In this document: positions 1 through 9,500 of the stretch, piece after piece
How positions within the stretch are numbered: the first letter of the stretch is position 1
How the letters are laid out: each line of letters begins with the position of its first letter
From: Jaenimonas drosophilae
Lineage: Eukaryota > Euglenozoa > Kinetoplastea > Trypanosomatida > Trypanosomatidae
Assembly: GCA_030849065.1 (NCBI GenBank)
Contig: JASAON010001571.1
Coordinates: forward strand, 1-61,847
Length of the DNA stretch: 61,847 nt
Direction of reading: 5' to 3'
Notes under the pieces: generated by a model
Told to the model about the DNA's origin: nothing
Database searches by the model: none
The model's input: the letters and a program-made list of their open reading frames with translations, nothing else
Program-made: the position numbers and the translations under genes

Positions 1-76
1 TCGTTCTGTTTGTGTGTCTGGGGTTTGCCAACATGAATGAAGGTGATGATGCTTTTGCTGGAGTGAGCCTTCGCAT
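1..76 (-). CDS. 5' end of a further gene, cut by the window edge
   Basis: Only the first 25 codons are visible, and they stay open to the edge. A pyrimidine tract at 160-179 (minus sense) is followed by several ATGs but no AG until 83-84. The next ATG is at 76, six bases later, so the first-AG rule used across this window places the start here. A second in-frame ATG is at 34. The visible peptide begins MRRLTPAKASSPSF and is basic, without acidic residues, as in a mitochondrial targeting sequence, but it is too short to assign. The gene would continue the same unit to the left. It could still be chance open sequence. Confidence 0.45.
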   Translation of the reverse strand, partial: MRRLTPAKASSPSFMLANPRHTNRT

Positions 77-378
77 TTGGTGCTGGGTCGTGTTTTACAG
101 ACAGCGCGTTGGCGCATTGTGCATGTGTGTGAAGGTGGGACCCAGTATCATCATCGTGAAGAAAGAGAAAAAAAACAAGATTCAAAGCGCGCAGAAGCAT
201 GCGCCATCACGAGCGCGAGCCGAGTTGGCCCACCTGCGGAGATCGATCTATGTTGTCATGGAGTAGTCCTCTATGGAGATGGATGGATGGATGATGATGA
301 TCATCCTTGTATTCAATTGTACAAGCACCACAATTTGTCTTTTGTGTATGTGTGTGAGGGAGAGAGACGTCGGAGTGG
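77..378. other. Spacer downstream of the 0.4-3.0 kb gene
   Basis: This 302-base spacer holds the 3' flank of the coiled-coil gene and the processing signals of the partial gene at the left edge. A purine-rich run at 160-179 (a pyrimidine tract in the sense strand) is the clearest element. A short ATGG-type repeat lies near 276-300. No RNA gene was seen. Confidence 0.5.
83..180 (-). promoter_or_regulatory. Predicted trans-splice acceptor of the edge gene
   Basis: In the minus sense a T/C tract at 160-179 is followed by the first AG at 83-84, then a 6-base leader and ATG at 76. All ATGs between tract and AG would be removed by splicing. Confidence 0.45.
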
Positions 379-3048
379 TTAATCCACGGATTCCTTCAAG
401 CTGGTGGAGTTGGGCTCATGCACGGGGGAGTGTGTCGTGGGGGAAGAACCTTCCGCGTTGCGGCCGGTGCGGTCCTGCCTCACGGGTGTGTTTAGTGATG
501 CCGCCACAACTCCGCTCACGCTCGACGAGGCCGGCGGGGCAGGGGGCGGAGCCGTGGTCGTGGTGGTGGCGTGCGTTGTAGTTGTGGTGGTCATGGTCGT
601 GGTGTGGCCGTACTTGGCGTTGAGGCTGCCGGAGAACTTCAGCTGACCCGGGGCACCCACAAACTTACCGGGCTCCACCTCCAAGTCGGAGTTGTGGCTC
701 ACGCCAACGTTGTGGGTGCTCGACGATGGTGCGCTGCTCTCCGTGCTGGCTTGCTGCCTCGGACTTGGCGCAACAGCTTCTGCGTCGGGATCAGGGAGCA
801 CCGTGCCGGGAGGAATGGAGGTGAAGGTGGGCGTGGAGCCGTTGCTGATGTGAATGACGGGCGGAAGGGGCAGCTGATGGTGTTGGTGTTGCTGTCCAGT
901 CGGGGTCTCTGCCGGAGATCGCAGCACCACACAGGCAACGGCGAGATCCTCACTTGGGGGTGGGAGGGGTGAGGCGGAGCTGCGGTCCGCCGCAGACGGG
1001 CTCGGGCACCAGTCGTGGCCGCTCGTTGGCGCTTTGCTGCCAAAGGGGCTGCCGGGCCCGCCACCTCCGCCACGAATGGGCGAGAGCTGAATGATGGCGT
1101 CGGCATTCCACGGAACGGTGCCGCCGTGTTGAGAGGGTGTCTCGGGGGTTCCAGAACGTGGAGCACCGTGATGATGATGATGTTGCTCAACGTGGGAGGA
1201 GGTGTAGTCGGTGGTGAAGAGGGAGGGCGGGGATCGGCTGCCTCCTCCCACACCAGCGGCACCCGCATCGCCTGGAAAGAGATTTGGCGCGGGAGGTGGG
1301 GGCGAGCGATTGGGTGGGGTGTAGATGGGCAGCTGGTTTAGTGGGTGCGGGGAGGTGAGGTACGTGGCCCCGCCACGTCCGCTGCCCGTGAGCGGGTTGA
1401 GCTGAAAGCGCCCGCTCGCCACGGTTTGCTCCAGCCGACGTTGTGCCGAGGCGAGGTTCTGCACATCACGTCGGATGCTATCGTTCTCGTAGCTGAAGCC
1501 AGCCATCATGGAGGCTGCAGTAGAACCGTGGTTGCTGTTGCTGTTGCTGTTGGTGTTGTGAAGGCCAAGACCAAGACCTTGATTGCTCGGGAAGTGAAAC
1601 TCAACGGGCTCCACGCTTGATAAGAAGGTGGACGGGGGCGGCAGACCGAGGCCGAGGCCGTTTGTTGTTGGCCGTGACGGCCGCTCGAGTGGGGTGATGG
1701 GGGCGAGGGGCACCGCACCACGGAAGAGCGGAGGTGCCGGCGCAGCAGCACTTGGTGCGGCAGACGATGGCTGCGGTTGCGCCGCGGCACGTGGGTCGGG
1801 CACGGGAGTGAGGGGCAGTGGCTGTGAGAGCCACGGATGAGAGATCTTGGCTGGGATAGGCGTCACTGGGGTGGCCAAGGGCGCCGCACGCGTGGCGGAG
1901 GCGCTGCGTTGCGTATTTTCATCCCACTCCTCATCCCCGTCGAGCACAATGACGTGGCGCTTGCGTGGAGTGGAGCTCCCAAGCCCACCAGTTCCCGCAG
2001 CAGCAGCAGATGTTGGTGATGGAGTAGGGCTAAGGCCGGAACGGAGCTCGTGCTCAATCAGAATTTGTGGCTTGACGGCCTTGTTGCCCAGCATCTTCAC
2101 ATCACGGTCGTACTGTTCTCGGGCGATATCCAACAACTCACGTTGGCGGACCTGCTCACGCTCCTTCACCAGACGTCCTTCCTGTTCGCGTTCCTGCATG
2201 AGGTCACGTTGATGGTCCTCCTGACGGCGTCGGCGTTGGTCCTCCATCTGCCACGCATTCACCTGCTGGTACTCTTGCGCACGGCGGCGGTTCTCCATCT
2301 TGAGCTTCACGCGCTCCTCCCGCTCCGATGCGCCATCATCGTAGAGGAAGCTCCCACTTCCGGGGCGTAGCGCGGCCGGGGCGTGAATGACGGCACCGGG
2401 TTGATCAACGAGACGAAGCGGCGAGAGGGATGGAGAGGTGTGTGGGCGTGCAGAGAGAAGGCCATCACCACCACCACCACCACCACCACTGAGTAGAGGA
2501 GCCGCAGCGCCAGCACCCCCGGCAGGTACGGTCAGTAGTCCTGCCCCGCCCGCTCCGGTGCTTGGCATCGGCGTTGCGACGTAGTGGGGGATAAGAAGGC
2601 TCGATGGATTCTTGGCGTGGAGGAGTGGCGGGGGCTTGGGGCGGTATACGGCAGGGAGTGGGCCGGGGAGCTCACCAGGATCTGGCAGAGGCGCCACAGC
2701 CTTGCTGAACAAGCCAGCGCCAAGACCCAGGGCACCAAGACCTCCAGCACCTCCGGCACCTCCCCCACGTCCATCGGAGAGAAGCAAGCCGCCAGCACCA
2801 CCTCCATCACCACTGCCACCGTTGTTGTTGTTGTTGTTGCCGCCACGACCTCCACTGCCGTCTTCGCCATCCACGGCGAAGGGTGGCCGAGATACGCCAC
2901 CAAATCGGCGTGGGTCCAAATCTCCCTGACCACGAATGTTGATGTGGTCGCGGTGGTTGCTCGGATCTCCATTGAGCTTGTACTGATAATCATCGTGGCC
3001 AATCTTTCCGGCCACTGCCTGACGCTGACGCTTCTGTGCCAAGAGCAT
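379..3048 (-). CDS. Large low-complexity protein with one coiled-coil segment
   Basis: This 889-residue protein was not recognised. The N-terminal 60 residues are moderately ordered (KIGHDDYQYKLNGDP). Gly/Asn-rich linkers follow. A strongly charged helical segment around residues 240-320 contains repeated Arg/Glu/Gln heptad-like sequence (REERVKLKMENRRRAQEY) and should form a coiled coil. The remaining C-terminal 550 residues are Pro/Ser/Thr-rich with Asn/Ser, His, Gly and Thr runs. The charged coil in a disordered protein vaguely recalls centrosomal proteins such as CSPP1 or CCDC66, but no alignment supports that. The start is the first ATG after AG at 3058-3059. There is no ATG in the sense strand for about 250 bases upstream. 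Confidence 0.8.
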   Translation of the reverse strand: MLLAQKRQRQAVAGKIGHDDYQYKLNGDPSNHRDHINIRGQGDLDPRRFGGVSRPPFAVDGEDGSGGRGGNNNNNNGGSGDGGGAGGLLLSDGRGGGAGGAGGLGALGLGAGLFSKAVAPLPDPGELPGPLPAVYRPKPPPLLHAKNPSSLLIPHYVATPMPSTGAGGAGLLTVPAGGAGAAAPLLSGGGGGGGDGLLSARPHTSPSLSPLRLVDQPGAVIHAPAALRPGSGSFLYDDGASEREERVKLKMENRRRAQEYQQVNAWQMEDQRRRRQEDHQRDLMQEREQEGRLVKEREQVRQRELLDIAREQYDRDVKMLGNKAVKPQILIEHELRSGLSPTPSPTSAAAAGTGGLGSSTPRKRHVIVLDGDEEWDENTQRSASATRAAPLATPVTPIPAKISHPWLSQPLPLTPVPDPRAAAQPQPSSAAPSAAAPAPPLFRGAVPLAPITPLERPSRPTTNGLGLGLPPPSTFLSSVEPVEFHFPSNQGLGLGLHNTNSNSNSNHGSTAASMMAGFSYENDSIRRDVQNLASAQRRLEQTVASGRFQLNPLTGSGRGGATYLTSPHPLNQLPIYTPPNRSPPPPAPNLFPGDAGAAGVGGGSRSPPSLFTTDYTSSHVEQHHHHHGAPRSGTPETPSQHGGTVPWNADAIIQLSPIRGGGGGPGSPFGSKAPTSGHDWCPSPSAADRSSASPLPPPSEDLAVACVVLRSPAETPTGQQHQHHQLPLPPVIHISNGSTPTFTSIPPGTVLPDPDAEAVAPSPRQQASTESSAPSSSTHNVGVSHNSDLEVEPGKFVGAPGQLKFSGSLNAKYGHTTTMTTTTTTHATTTTTAPPPAPPASSSVSGVVAASLNTPVRQDRTGRNAEGSSPTTHSPVHEPNSTSLKESVD

Positions 3049-3585
3049 CTTCACTCACTACACAACGTTTGGGGGGAGTGTGGGGAGATGATGGATTCAA
3101 CGTACACTACACACGTATCTGGATGGGCCCAGACGTTTGTGGGCCCTTGCTGATCTGGATGGATGAGAACGGAGGGGGAGGGAGAGTGAAGGGTGGGGGG
3201 TACAGGATGATCTGCGAGCCCACACGGAAGAGAAGAGAATGCCAGCGAGCACGCGAATGAAGGTGAGCGCGTGGAGGTAGCCCTATCCTACCAAAATCTT
3301 CAGCCATGGCAAATAGAAATATGAAAAGAAGATGCAGTACATGAAGGTGAAGGGCAAGGAAGAACATATACAAGAACATGTGTATGTGTGTGTGGTGTGT
3401 GTGTGTGTGTGTGTGTGTGTGTTGGCTGGCGTGTCTCAACGAGTAGCACGACTATACATCATCCACGGGCACCCAATCATGCTGATCTCATGGCAAGACG
3501 AAGGAGGAGGAAGAGGAGCAAGTGTGCTTCATCGCACACCCTCCCACCACCCACTCCCTCTCCCTCACTCCTTATGTCTGTGGTC
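3049..3585. other. Spacer with (TG)n microsatellite
   Basis: This 537-base spacer holds the leader of the gene to its left and the 3' flank of the dynein light chain gene to its right. About 256 bases next to the start lack sense-strand ATG and include A/G-rich stretches at 3174-3190 and 3227-3240 that read as pyrimidine tracts in the sense strand. A TG repeat lies at 3379-3422. No additional gene was seen. Confidence 0.5.
3379..3422. repeat. (TG)n microsatellite
   Basis: Interrupted TG dinucleotide repeat in the spacer (CA in the transcribed sense), in the probable 3' flank of the dynein light chain gene. Confidence 0.9.
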
Positions 3586-4446
3586 CTAATTCTGTGTAGG
3601 AACCTGCAGCAGCTTCTCTAGTTGGTTCTTCTTGATGAGGCCCTCCTTCTTCAGTCCTGCCATGAGGTCTGTGTGCTCCTTGTTCTCAATGAGCATCTGC
3701 TCCTCGGCGTAGGCGGAGAAGTCGGCGCACAGCTTGCGGTACTTCTTCTCCTCCTCCTCCAGCGACGCAATTTTTTCCTTGAGGCCGGTGATCTCGCCCT
3801 CCACGCGTGCCGTGTCCTTCTCGCCCTTCAACGCCAGACGAAAGGCGTGGCCAACACGGCTCTCGAAGATCTCACGATGTGCGGCCTGTGCCGCCACACG
3901 CTCCGAATGAACGTGGAGGAGGAGCAGCCCACGCTCCCAGCACTCCGCCACCACTTGACGAATCACCTCGAGAAAACACTCAGCGAGGAGGAGTGTACGT
4001 ACGGCACAGGTGCCCGTGCGTTTGGCCCCATATCGCTCCAGCTTCTCCTTCAAGCGGTTGTGTGTGTCTAGCGTGTCTGTGCGTGAGGTGACGAAGGGGC
4101 TGGCGTGTTGCACCCACACCACACCGCTCTCATCCTTCCAACGCCGTGGAATGATGCAGCGGTCGAGGATGATGCGTACGTTCGGATCGCTCTGCCGCGT
4201 TTCAACGGGCAGGCCGAGGCTCTTGCGCAGACGAAGTGAGCGTTTTGGGTCGTAGGGGGCGAAGGGCACGTCATAGCGAATGAGTGTGTCCTCGGCATCT
4301 ACGGGGCCATCCACTTCAAGATAGCTGGGGTGGTTGGTGTGGTCGGGGAGGAGGAGCTGCAGGAAGGTGGCGGTGGCGGACGTTGTGTCAGGCTTGCTGC
4401 TGCTACGAGCCATGGCACCACGTACCTCCATCGTCTTTTGCATCAT
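3586..4446 (-). CDS. DNALI1: Axonemal inner-arm dynein light chain p28 (DNALI1 family)
   Basis: p28 is an actin-associated light chain of single-headed inner-arm dyneins and acts in the axoneme. The 286-residue product carries the family core in order: an N-terminal TLIRYDVPF element, an ILDRCIIPRRW segment, then GTCAVRTLLLAECFLEVIRQ followed by ERGLLLLHVHSE, which matches the animal p28 pattern of a CPVR element, a Cys-Phe-Asp/Leu helix and ERGLLLL. Residues 195-285 form the usual C-terminal coiled coil. Family members are about 250-260 residues, so the N-terminus is slightly long. Four in-frame ATGs lie within the first 12 codons, and the first is taken. The gene next to it upstream encodes epsilon-tubulin, another cilium protein. 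Its presence implies a motile 9+2 flagellum. Confidence 0.93.
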   Translation of the reverse strand: MMQKTMEVRGAMARSSSKPDTTSATATFLQLLLPDHTNHPSYLEVDGPVDAEDTLIRYDVPFAPYDPKRSLRLRKSLGLPVETRQSDPNVRIILDRCIIPRRWKDESGVVWVQHASPFVTSRTDTLDTHNRLKEKLERYGAKRTGTCAVRTLLLAECFLEVIRQVVAECWERGLLLLHVHSERVAAQAAHREIFESRVGHAFRLALKGEKDTARVEGEITGLKEKIASLEEEEKKYRKLCADFSAYAEEQMLIENKEHTDLMAGLKKEGLIKKNQLEKLLQVPTQN

Positions 4447-4748
4447 GAGGCACTAATGTGTGTGTGTGTGTGTGTGGTGCAATAACTCTACTAATCAGCA
4501 CACTATGCTATGATGGCGAGATGAGGAGTTAGGAAGATGAACATTGATCGTACGGAAGTGGATCAAGCGATGATGATGATGATGGTGGTGGTGGTGATGC
4601 ATTGAAGGAATGAGGTGTGCTTGTGTGTGTGTGTGTGTGGCTTCATTGGCCGTGAATGGGGCCACATGAAGAAAGGAGAGAGCCATGACGCACAATCTGT
4701 GATAGTGGGAGAAGGACGAACCAACAACTCTCCTCGCCTCCCCCCCCC
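4447..4748. other. Spacer between epsilon-tubulin and dynein light chain genes
   Basis: This 302-base spacer contains a short TG repeat at 4457-4475 inside the dynein light chain leader, a GAT/GGT repeat near 4569-4595 and a further TG run near 4624-4638. The first 95 bases next to the start have no sense-strand ATG. A run of C residues at 4741-4749 abuts the epsilon-tubulin stop. Confidence 0.5.
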
Positions 4749-6173
4749 CTAGTACACGACGAGGTCCTTCATGCTCCGTGGCAAATCACGAGGTGCCTTG
4801 GCCGTGGCGAGGTACTGGTAGTCCTCCACCATCGTCCGGATGGTGTCAGCGGTACAATCAAAGTAGGTCGGGCTGAGATACTCCTCGTAGTGATGTACGT
4901 GAGATCGTACGGAGTAGAGCCGCATAAACTTGCCAAAGATCTCCTCCACCTTCCCCGTGATGGCGCAGTTGTTGGAGAGCATCAACATGGAATCCTTGTG
5001 GCCGAGTGGGCTCACCCCACACAAGGCCGTCTTGAAGCCGTCGGTGTTCCAGTAGGGAAGACGAAGCTTGTCGTGCAAACGGCTCACACTGCGGGTTAAA
5101 TCGCCCACGGTGATCTGGGGTCCGCGGGCGATGAGCGCGGTGGCGAGACTTGTGCCACTCGTCGTGGAGCCATCGGAGAGGCCAACGAATTGGTGCTCCT
5201 TCTCCAAGCACGCCGCCACCATCGCATCAACGGTGCGTGGCCCCACCGTGGTGTGCTTCGTCACCCGGAGAGGTGCAAGAGAGGAGGTGATGAGATGCAG
5301 TCGTGGATATGGAACGAGGTTCGTCGTGATCTCGTTGATGTCCATGTTTAGTGGTCCTGGAAAACGCATCGCACAGGTGAGGTTGCTCAGCATCTGCGCC
5401 ACAAGTGCGTTGATGGTGTCGTAGGGGAGGCCCTTCGTCTGTGTTGGCTTGGCCGCGTTGAAGCTCGTGGCCTGTGGCACACCACTCTCCCCCATGGCCA
5501 GCCCACCGCAGTTGTTGCTGTGCTTGCCTGTTGTCTTGCCCATGGCGCGGTCCGCCATCCTGCCGAGTGCGTCGTTGTCCACGGGAAAAGCACAATCGGA
5601 GTGCTCAATGATCTCCTTCAGAGCAAAACAGGTGTTGTAGGGTGCGGTTACGACATCATCCACCGTGGCCGGGAGCACCACGGGTGAGAGACGGAAGATG
5701 TGTGGGAATTCCTCCTCCAACATGCCGAGAACACGTGTGCCAAGACCAGAACCCGTACCTCCACTGAGGGAATGCATCACGAGAAAGGACTGAACGCTCT
5801 CACAGCGCTCCACCTGGCCACGCACCGCATCCGCAATGGCATCGATGTACTGATCGCCATAGCCCATGTGGCCCACGGCCCAGTTATTGCCCGCCCCACT
5901 CACGTCCGAGACGAAGAAGGTGTCATCAAACAAGTTGCGCAAGGGGCCCTTGGTCATGGAGCTCAACACACCTTCTTCCATATCCACGGCCACACAACGT
6001 GCTCGTAAGTTGCCACCACCACGAGGGCCGGATTCTACATGATCAAAGACGGCCGCTTGTGCATCGGCGTATTGCGTGTTGGCCTGGTGCTCCTGCAGCA
6101 TAACATCCCACCAACGCATGCCGATCTGATTGCCACATTGGCCAACCTGCACCGTGATGAGCTCACGCGGCAT
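4749..6173 (-). CDS. TUBE1: Epsilon-tubulin
   Basis: Epsilon-tubulin is a centriole/basal-body tubulin needed for stable triplet microtubules. The 474-residue product matches the usual length of about 475. It opens with VQVGQCGNQIG, and carries VDMEEGVL, SGAGNNWAVGHMGYG and the GTP-binding tubulin signature SGGTGSGLGT near residue 140. NMDINEITTNLVPYPRLH, KTALCGVSPLGH and FMRLYSVRSHVHHY follow in the positions expected for epsilon rather than alpha, beta, gamma or delta. The VDMEEGVL stretch and the extended loop before it are typical of epsilon. The start is the first ATG after an acceptor at 6323-6324. The sequence is complete and shows no break. Confidence 0.95.
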   Translation of the reverse strand: MPRELITVQVGQCGNQIGMRWWDVMLQEHQANTQYADAQAAVFDHVESGPRGGGNLRARCVAVDMEEGVLSSMTKGPLRNLFDDTFFVSDVSGAGNNWAVGHMGYGDQYIDAIADAVRGQVERCESVQSFLVMHSLSGGTGSGLGTRVLGMLEEEFPHIFRLSPVVLPATVDDVVTAPYNTCFALKEIIEHSDCAFPVDNDALGRMADRAMGKTTGKHSNNCGGLAMGESGVPQATSFNAAKPTQTKGLPYDTINALVAQMLSNLTCAMRFPGPLNMDINEITTNLVPYPRLHLITSSLAPLRVTKHTTVGPRTVDAMVAACLEKEHQFVGLSDGSTTSGTSLATALIARGPQITVGDLTRSVSRLHDKLRLPYWNTDGFKTALCGVSPLGHKDSMLMLSNNCAITGKVEEIFGKFMRLYSVRSHVHHYEEYLSPTYFDCTADTIRTMVEDYQYLATAKAPRDLPRSMKDLVVY

Positions 6174-6571
6174 GTTTAATCAATCTCTACTCCCACAAGT
6201 GGTCTTCTGTGTGTCTGTGGGCTGGTGTTGTTGGTTGGTCGCTGATGATGATGATGATGTTGTTGTTGTTGGAAAGTGGTGTATGTGCGTATGCGTCCGG
6301 TGACGGCAGATGAGTATGAAGGCTGTCAGCCGCCAAGAAAAAAGAAAAAAAAGATGTTCCTCACCACCAACTACACACAAACAGGTGAAAAAAACGAGAC
6401 GAAGGACGTTGCGAACACGATCATCAACACAGATACGCACGCACATGATGGTGCATCACGTCGCTCATCAACGCACAAGTTGGAATGTTGTATTAGAGAT
6501 CTATCTATGGTCAATCTATGTGTGCGAATGCAACCAGCATCTCTTCACATCACCATCATCTCCCCACATCA
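6174..6571. other. Spacer upstream of epsilon-tubulin
   Basis: This 398-base spacer holds a GAT/GTT repeat at 6243-6272 and a strong sense-strand pyrimidine tract at 6336-6355. No sense ATG occurs from the gene start to about 6420. The rest is 3' flank of the coiled-coil gene. Confidence 0.5.
6323..6355 (-). promoter_or_regulatory. Predicted trans-splice acceptor of epsilon-tubulin
   Basis: A long T-rich tract (6336-6355, minus sense) is followed by the first AG at 6323-6324. The 149-base leader to the start codon contains no ATG. Confidence 0.6.
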
Positions 6572-9500
6572 TCAGAGTGTATCAGCCTCCACAGAGACCA
6601 GCTGCCGATGCACGTGTTGCGTCTGTGCCAGTAACTCCGCCTCACGCTCACGCAGCGACCTCTCCGTCGTCTCAAAGCGATCGCGCAGCGCAGCCAAACG
6701 CTCCTGACGTTCATCATCATAATCATCATCCTCACGACGGAGGTGAGATGCCTGTAGCAGTGCGGCACCCAACGTGGTGCGTTTCTCCTCCATCAACGCC
6801 AAGTGCCCGCGTGTATCGTGAAGTTGGTGGAGGAGCGCATCGTAGCGCTGACGGAGCTCACGCAGCTTCTCAGCCGGACGCGCTGCGTTCGTGCTGGATG
6901 AGCGACGGCCACTTCGGCGCAAGTTCTTCTCCGCAGAGTTGTCTCGTGTGTGAAGGCCTGTTGGCGCACTAAAGCTACGCGTGTTGTTGTTGTTGTTGTT
7001 ATTGTGTTCGTCAAGGTGGTGGCTGCGACTGCGGCTCTTCTGCGGGCGTCCTTGCAAATATGCCTGTGCGTAGGAGGCAACGGGAGATGTACTGGGAGCA
7101 GGGCTTGTGGTGAAGAGGTGAGCATGCCGCGAACTGTTGTTGTTGTTGTTGGTGTTGTGATGAGGTGGTGGTGGTGATGGAGGACGTTGTTGATGTCGGC
7201 GAAGTGGAGCAACATTGATGCCACTCTCCTTCACTGCCGCAGCAGCAGCAGCAGCAGCTCCATGTGCTGGCACGTAGCGCTCCAGCCCTTGTTGTGTTTG
7301 GCTGTTGCTTCGTCGTCGTTTCTTCGTGTCCGAGAAGCTCAACGCGCTGCACGGTGAGAGGTTGATCTCTTCTTCAAGTGTTGCCCAACCATCATCACGA
7401 CGGATTTGCTCCACCGCAGACCTTCGTGGCGGTGTGTTGGCGCGTAGATGCACCGAGGGCGATCTGCTTCCATCGGTACGTTGGAGCAACTCCCGTGCAT
7501 CGTACAATAGACGTTGCGTATCACGTAGCTCCTCCATGTCCTCCACGACGTGGCGTGGAGATGATGAACGACGACGTTGCTGCTGATGTTGTTGTTGTTG
7601 TTGCGTGTGTTGTCGTGAGCGCATCGCCGCCACGTAGGCTGGAGAGTGCTCAGGAGTCTTCAAGTTGGTTGCGTTGTTGCCAACATCGTGGGCGGAGGAG
7701 GAGGACGAAGATGAAGACGATGTGTTTTCAGGTACATTCGCGCCCAAATCATGTGCAGCAGCGAGTGCATCGTTGATGGCGGAGAGCAGCATCTGCCGCC
7801 GGCTCGATGATGCTGTGGCCGCATCACGACGGCGTTGCTCCTCCTCCGTTGTTGGCATCGTGCGGCTGCGTTGACGTGGCCGATTGCTGTCTTCGCTGCT
7901 ACTCAACACACCTCCTCGATCCACTGCCGCACATGCCCTTGATGTTGTTGTTGTTGGTGTTGCAAGGGGTGGTGATGAGTGCTGCCCTTGGCCATGATGC
8001 CCCACCTTGATCTCATGCAGATGAGGTTGTGCGTTTGGATCGCGTACACTGGGTGAGCGCTCCAACATCATCTCCGTTGCTTCATCCATCATCCTCGTTG
8101 ATGATGGCGAACGCACACAACGTGGAAGGTTCTCCAACGTCGATGGAGTGTTGTTGTTGTTGTTGTTTATCTCACCACAATCTGGGCATGATGATGATGA
8201 GCGTTGCATCGGGCAGCCTGCCAAATGCCGCAACGCGTCGAGCTCCACCCTTGATGAAAGCGACGACGAAGGTGCTGGCAAACTAGACGCCAACATCGTG
8301 TGTGCTGTTGTTGTTGTTGTTGCTGTTGGTATTGTGGTGGTGGTAGGACAAGTTGGTTGTGCTTGGTGATGTTGTGCCACCTGCAACGACCACACTTGCT
8401 GCTTCAGCTGAAGATTATCGCGCTGAAGACGGGCGCATCGCTCGCGGTGCTCCGCCGACGCGGCCACCTCCGCCTCGAGCTCCTCCACATGACTTCTGCA
8501 TCGAATGAGCTCAAGACGTGCGGCGGTGAGCTGTTGATGAAGATCCTGAGAGAGCTCCTCCATCGCGTGGCGGTGTTGTTCGGCATCTATCCATGGCAGG
8601 TGTGAAGCATGAGATGGCATCTCTTCGGCATCGTGTGCCGGCAAGGACCACTGCACCTTCTTTGCGGGAGGTGAGCTCGTGCTGATGTTGTTGTTGCTAC
8701 GTTCGCCAAATGTTGTGGAGGAGGATGTACTCCCACACCTACCAACGTTGAGCACCTCCACATCATCATCATGCGTACGACGTTGTTGTTGCTCGATGCC
8801 TCGCAACGCGAGAAGCTGCGATTGAAGATCCAAAATGATGGCATCCTTGGCCTGAAGGAGCTCCACCGCGTTGCTCGTTGATGCGGAAGACGTCGATGGG
8901 GCATCAAAGATACTCCTCCACATACTTCCACGGTTGTTGTTGTGCTTCGCCGTCATGAACGATGGTCGTGGGGGAGAACGAGATGAGCTCGGTGCGCTAC
9001 GACTACGACGAAGTGTACGTCCCTGGCTCCACCCAAAGCTGTTGTTGTTGTTGTTGTTGTTGCTGTTGTACGATGTTTCGCCAACCTCCACCACTGCTGT
9101 GGCATCTGTGAGCTTATAATTGTGTGTGCGTAGTGCTGGTGCTGCAAATGGCATTGATGTTGATGGTGCTCCGCGTGGTTTGTGAAAATGGTTTGGTGAA
9201 TCGCTCAATGAGGAGAACATCATTGGCATCGAAACTGATGAAGAGGAGCCACGACGAGGAGGCTCCATGTTGTTGTTGTTGTTGTTGTTGGAGGTACTTC
9301 CAGGAAGCTGTGAGTGCTGTTCGCGCTCCTTTCCTTCTCCATCACTACCAAACGCGTTCATCTCATTCATGCGGCTACTTGACTGTTGCTGAAGAAGTGG
9401 TGCGGCTCCAGCACGATTCATCCACGTTGATGCATGCGCATCCACGCTGATGTTATTGATGTTGTTGTTGTTGTTGTTCTTGGGTGTCTGGCCGTTGATC

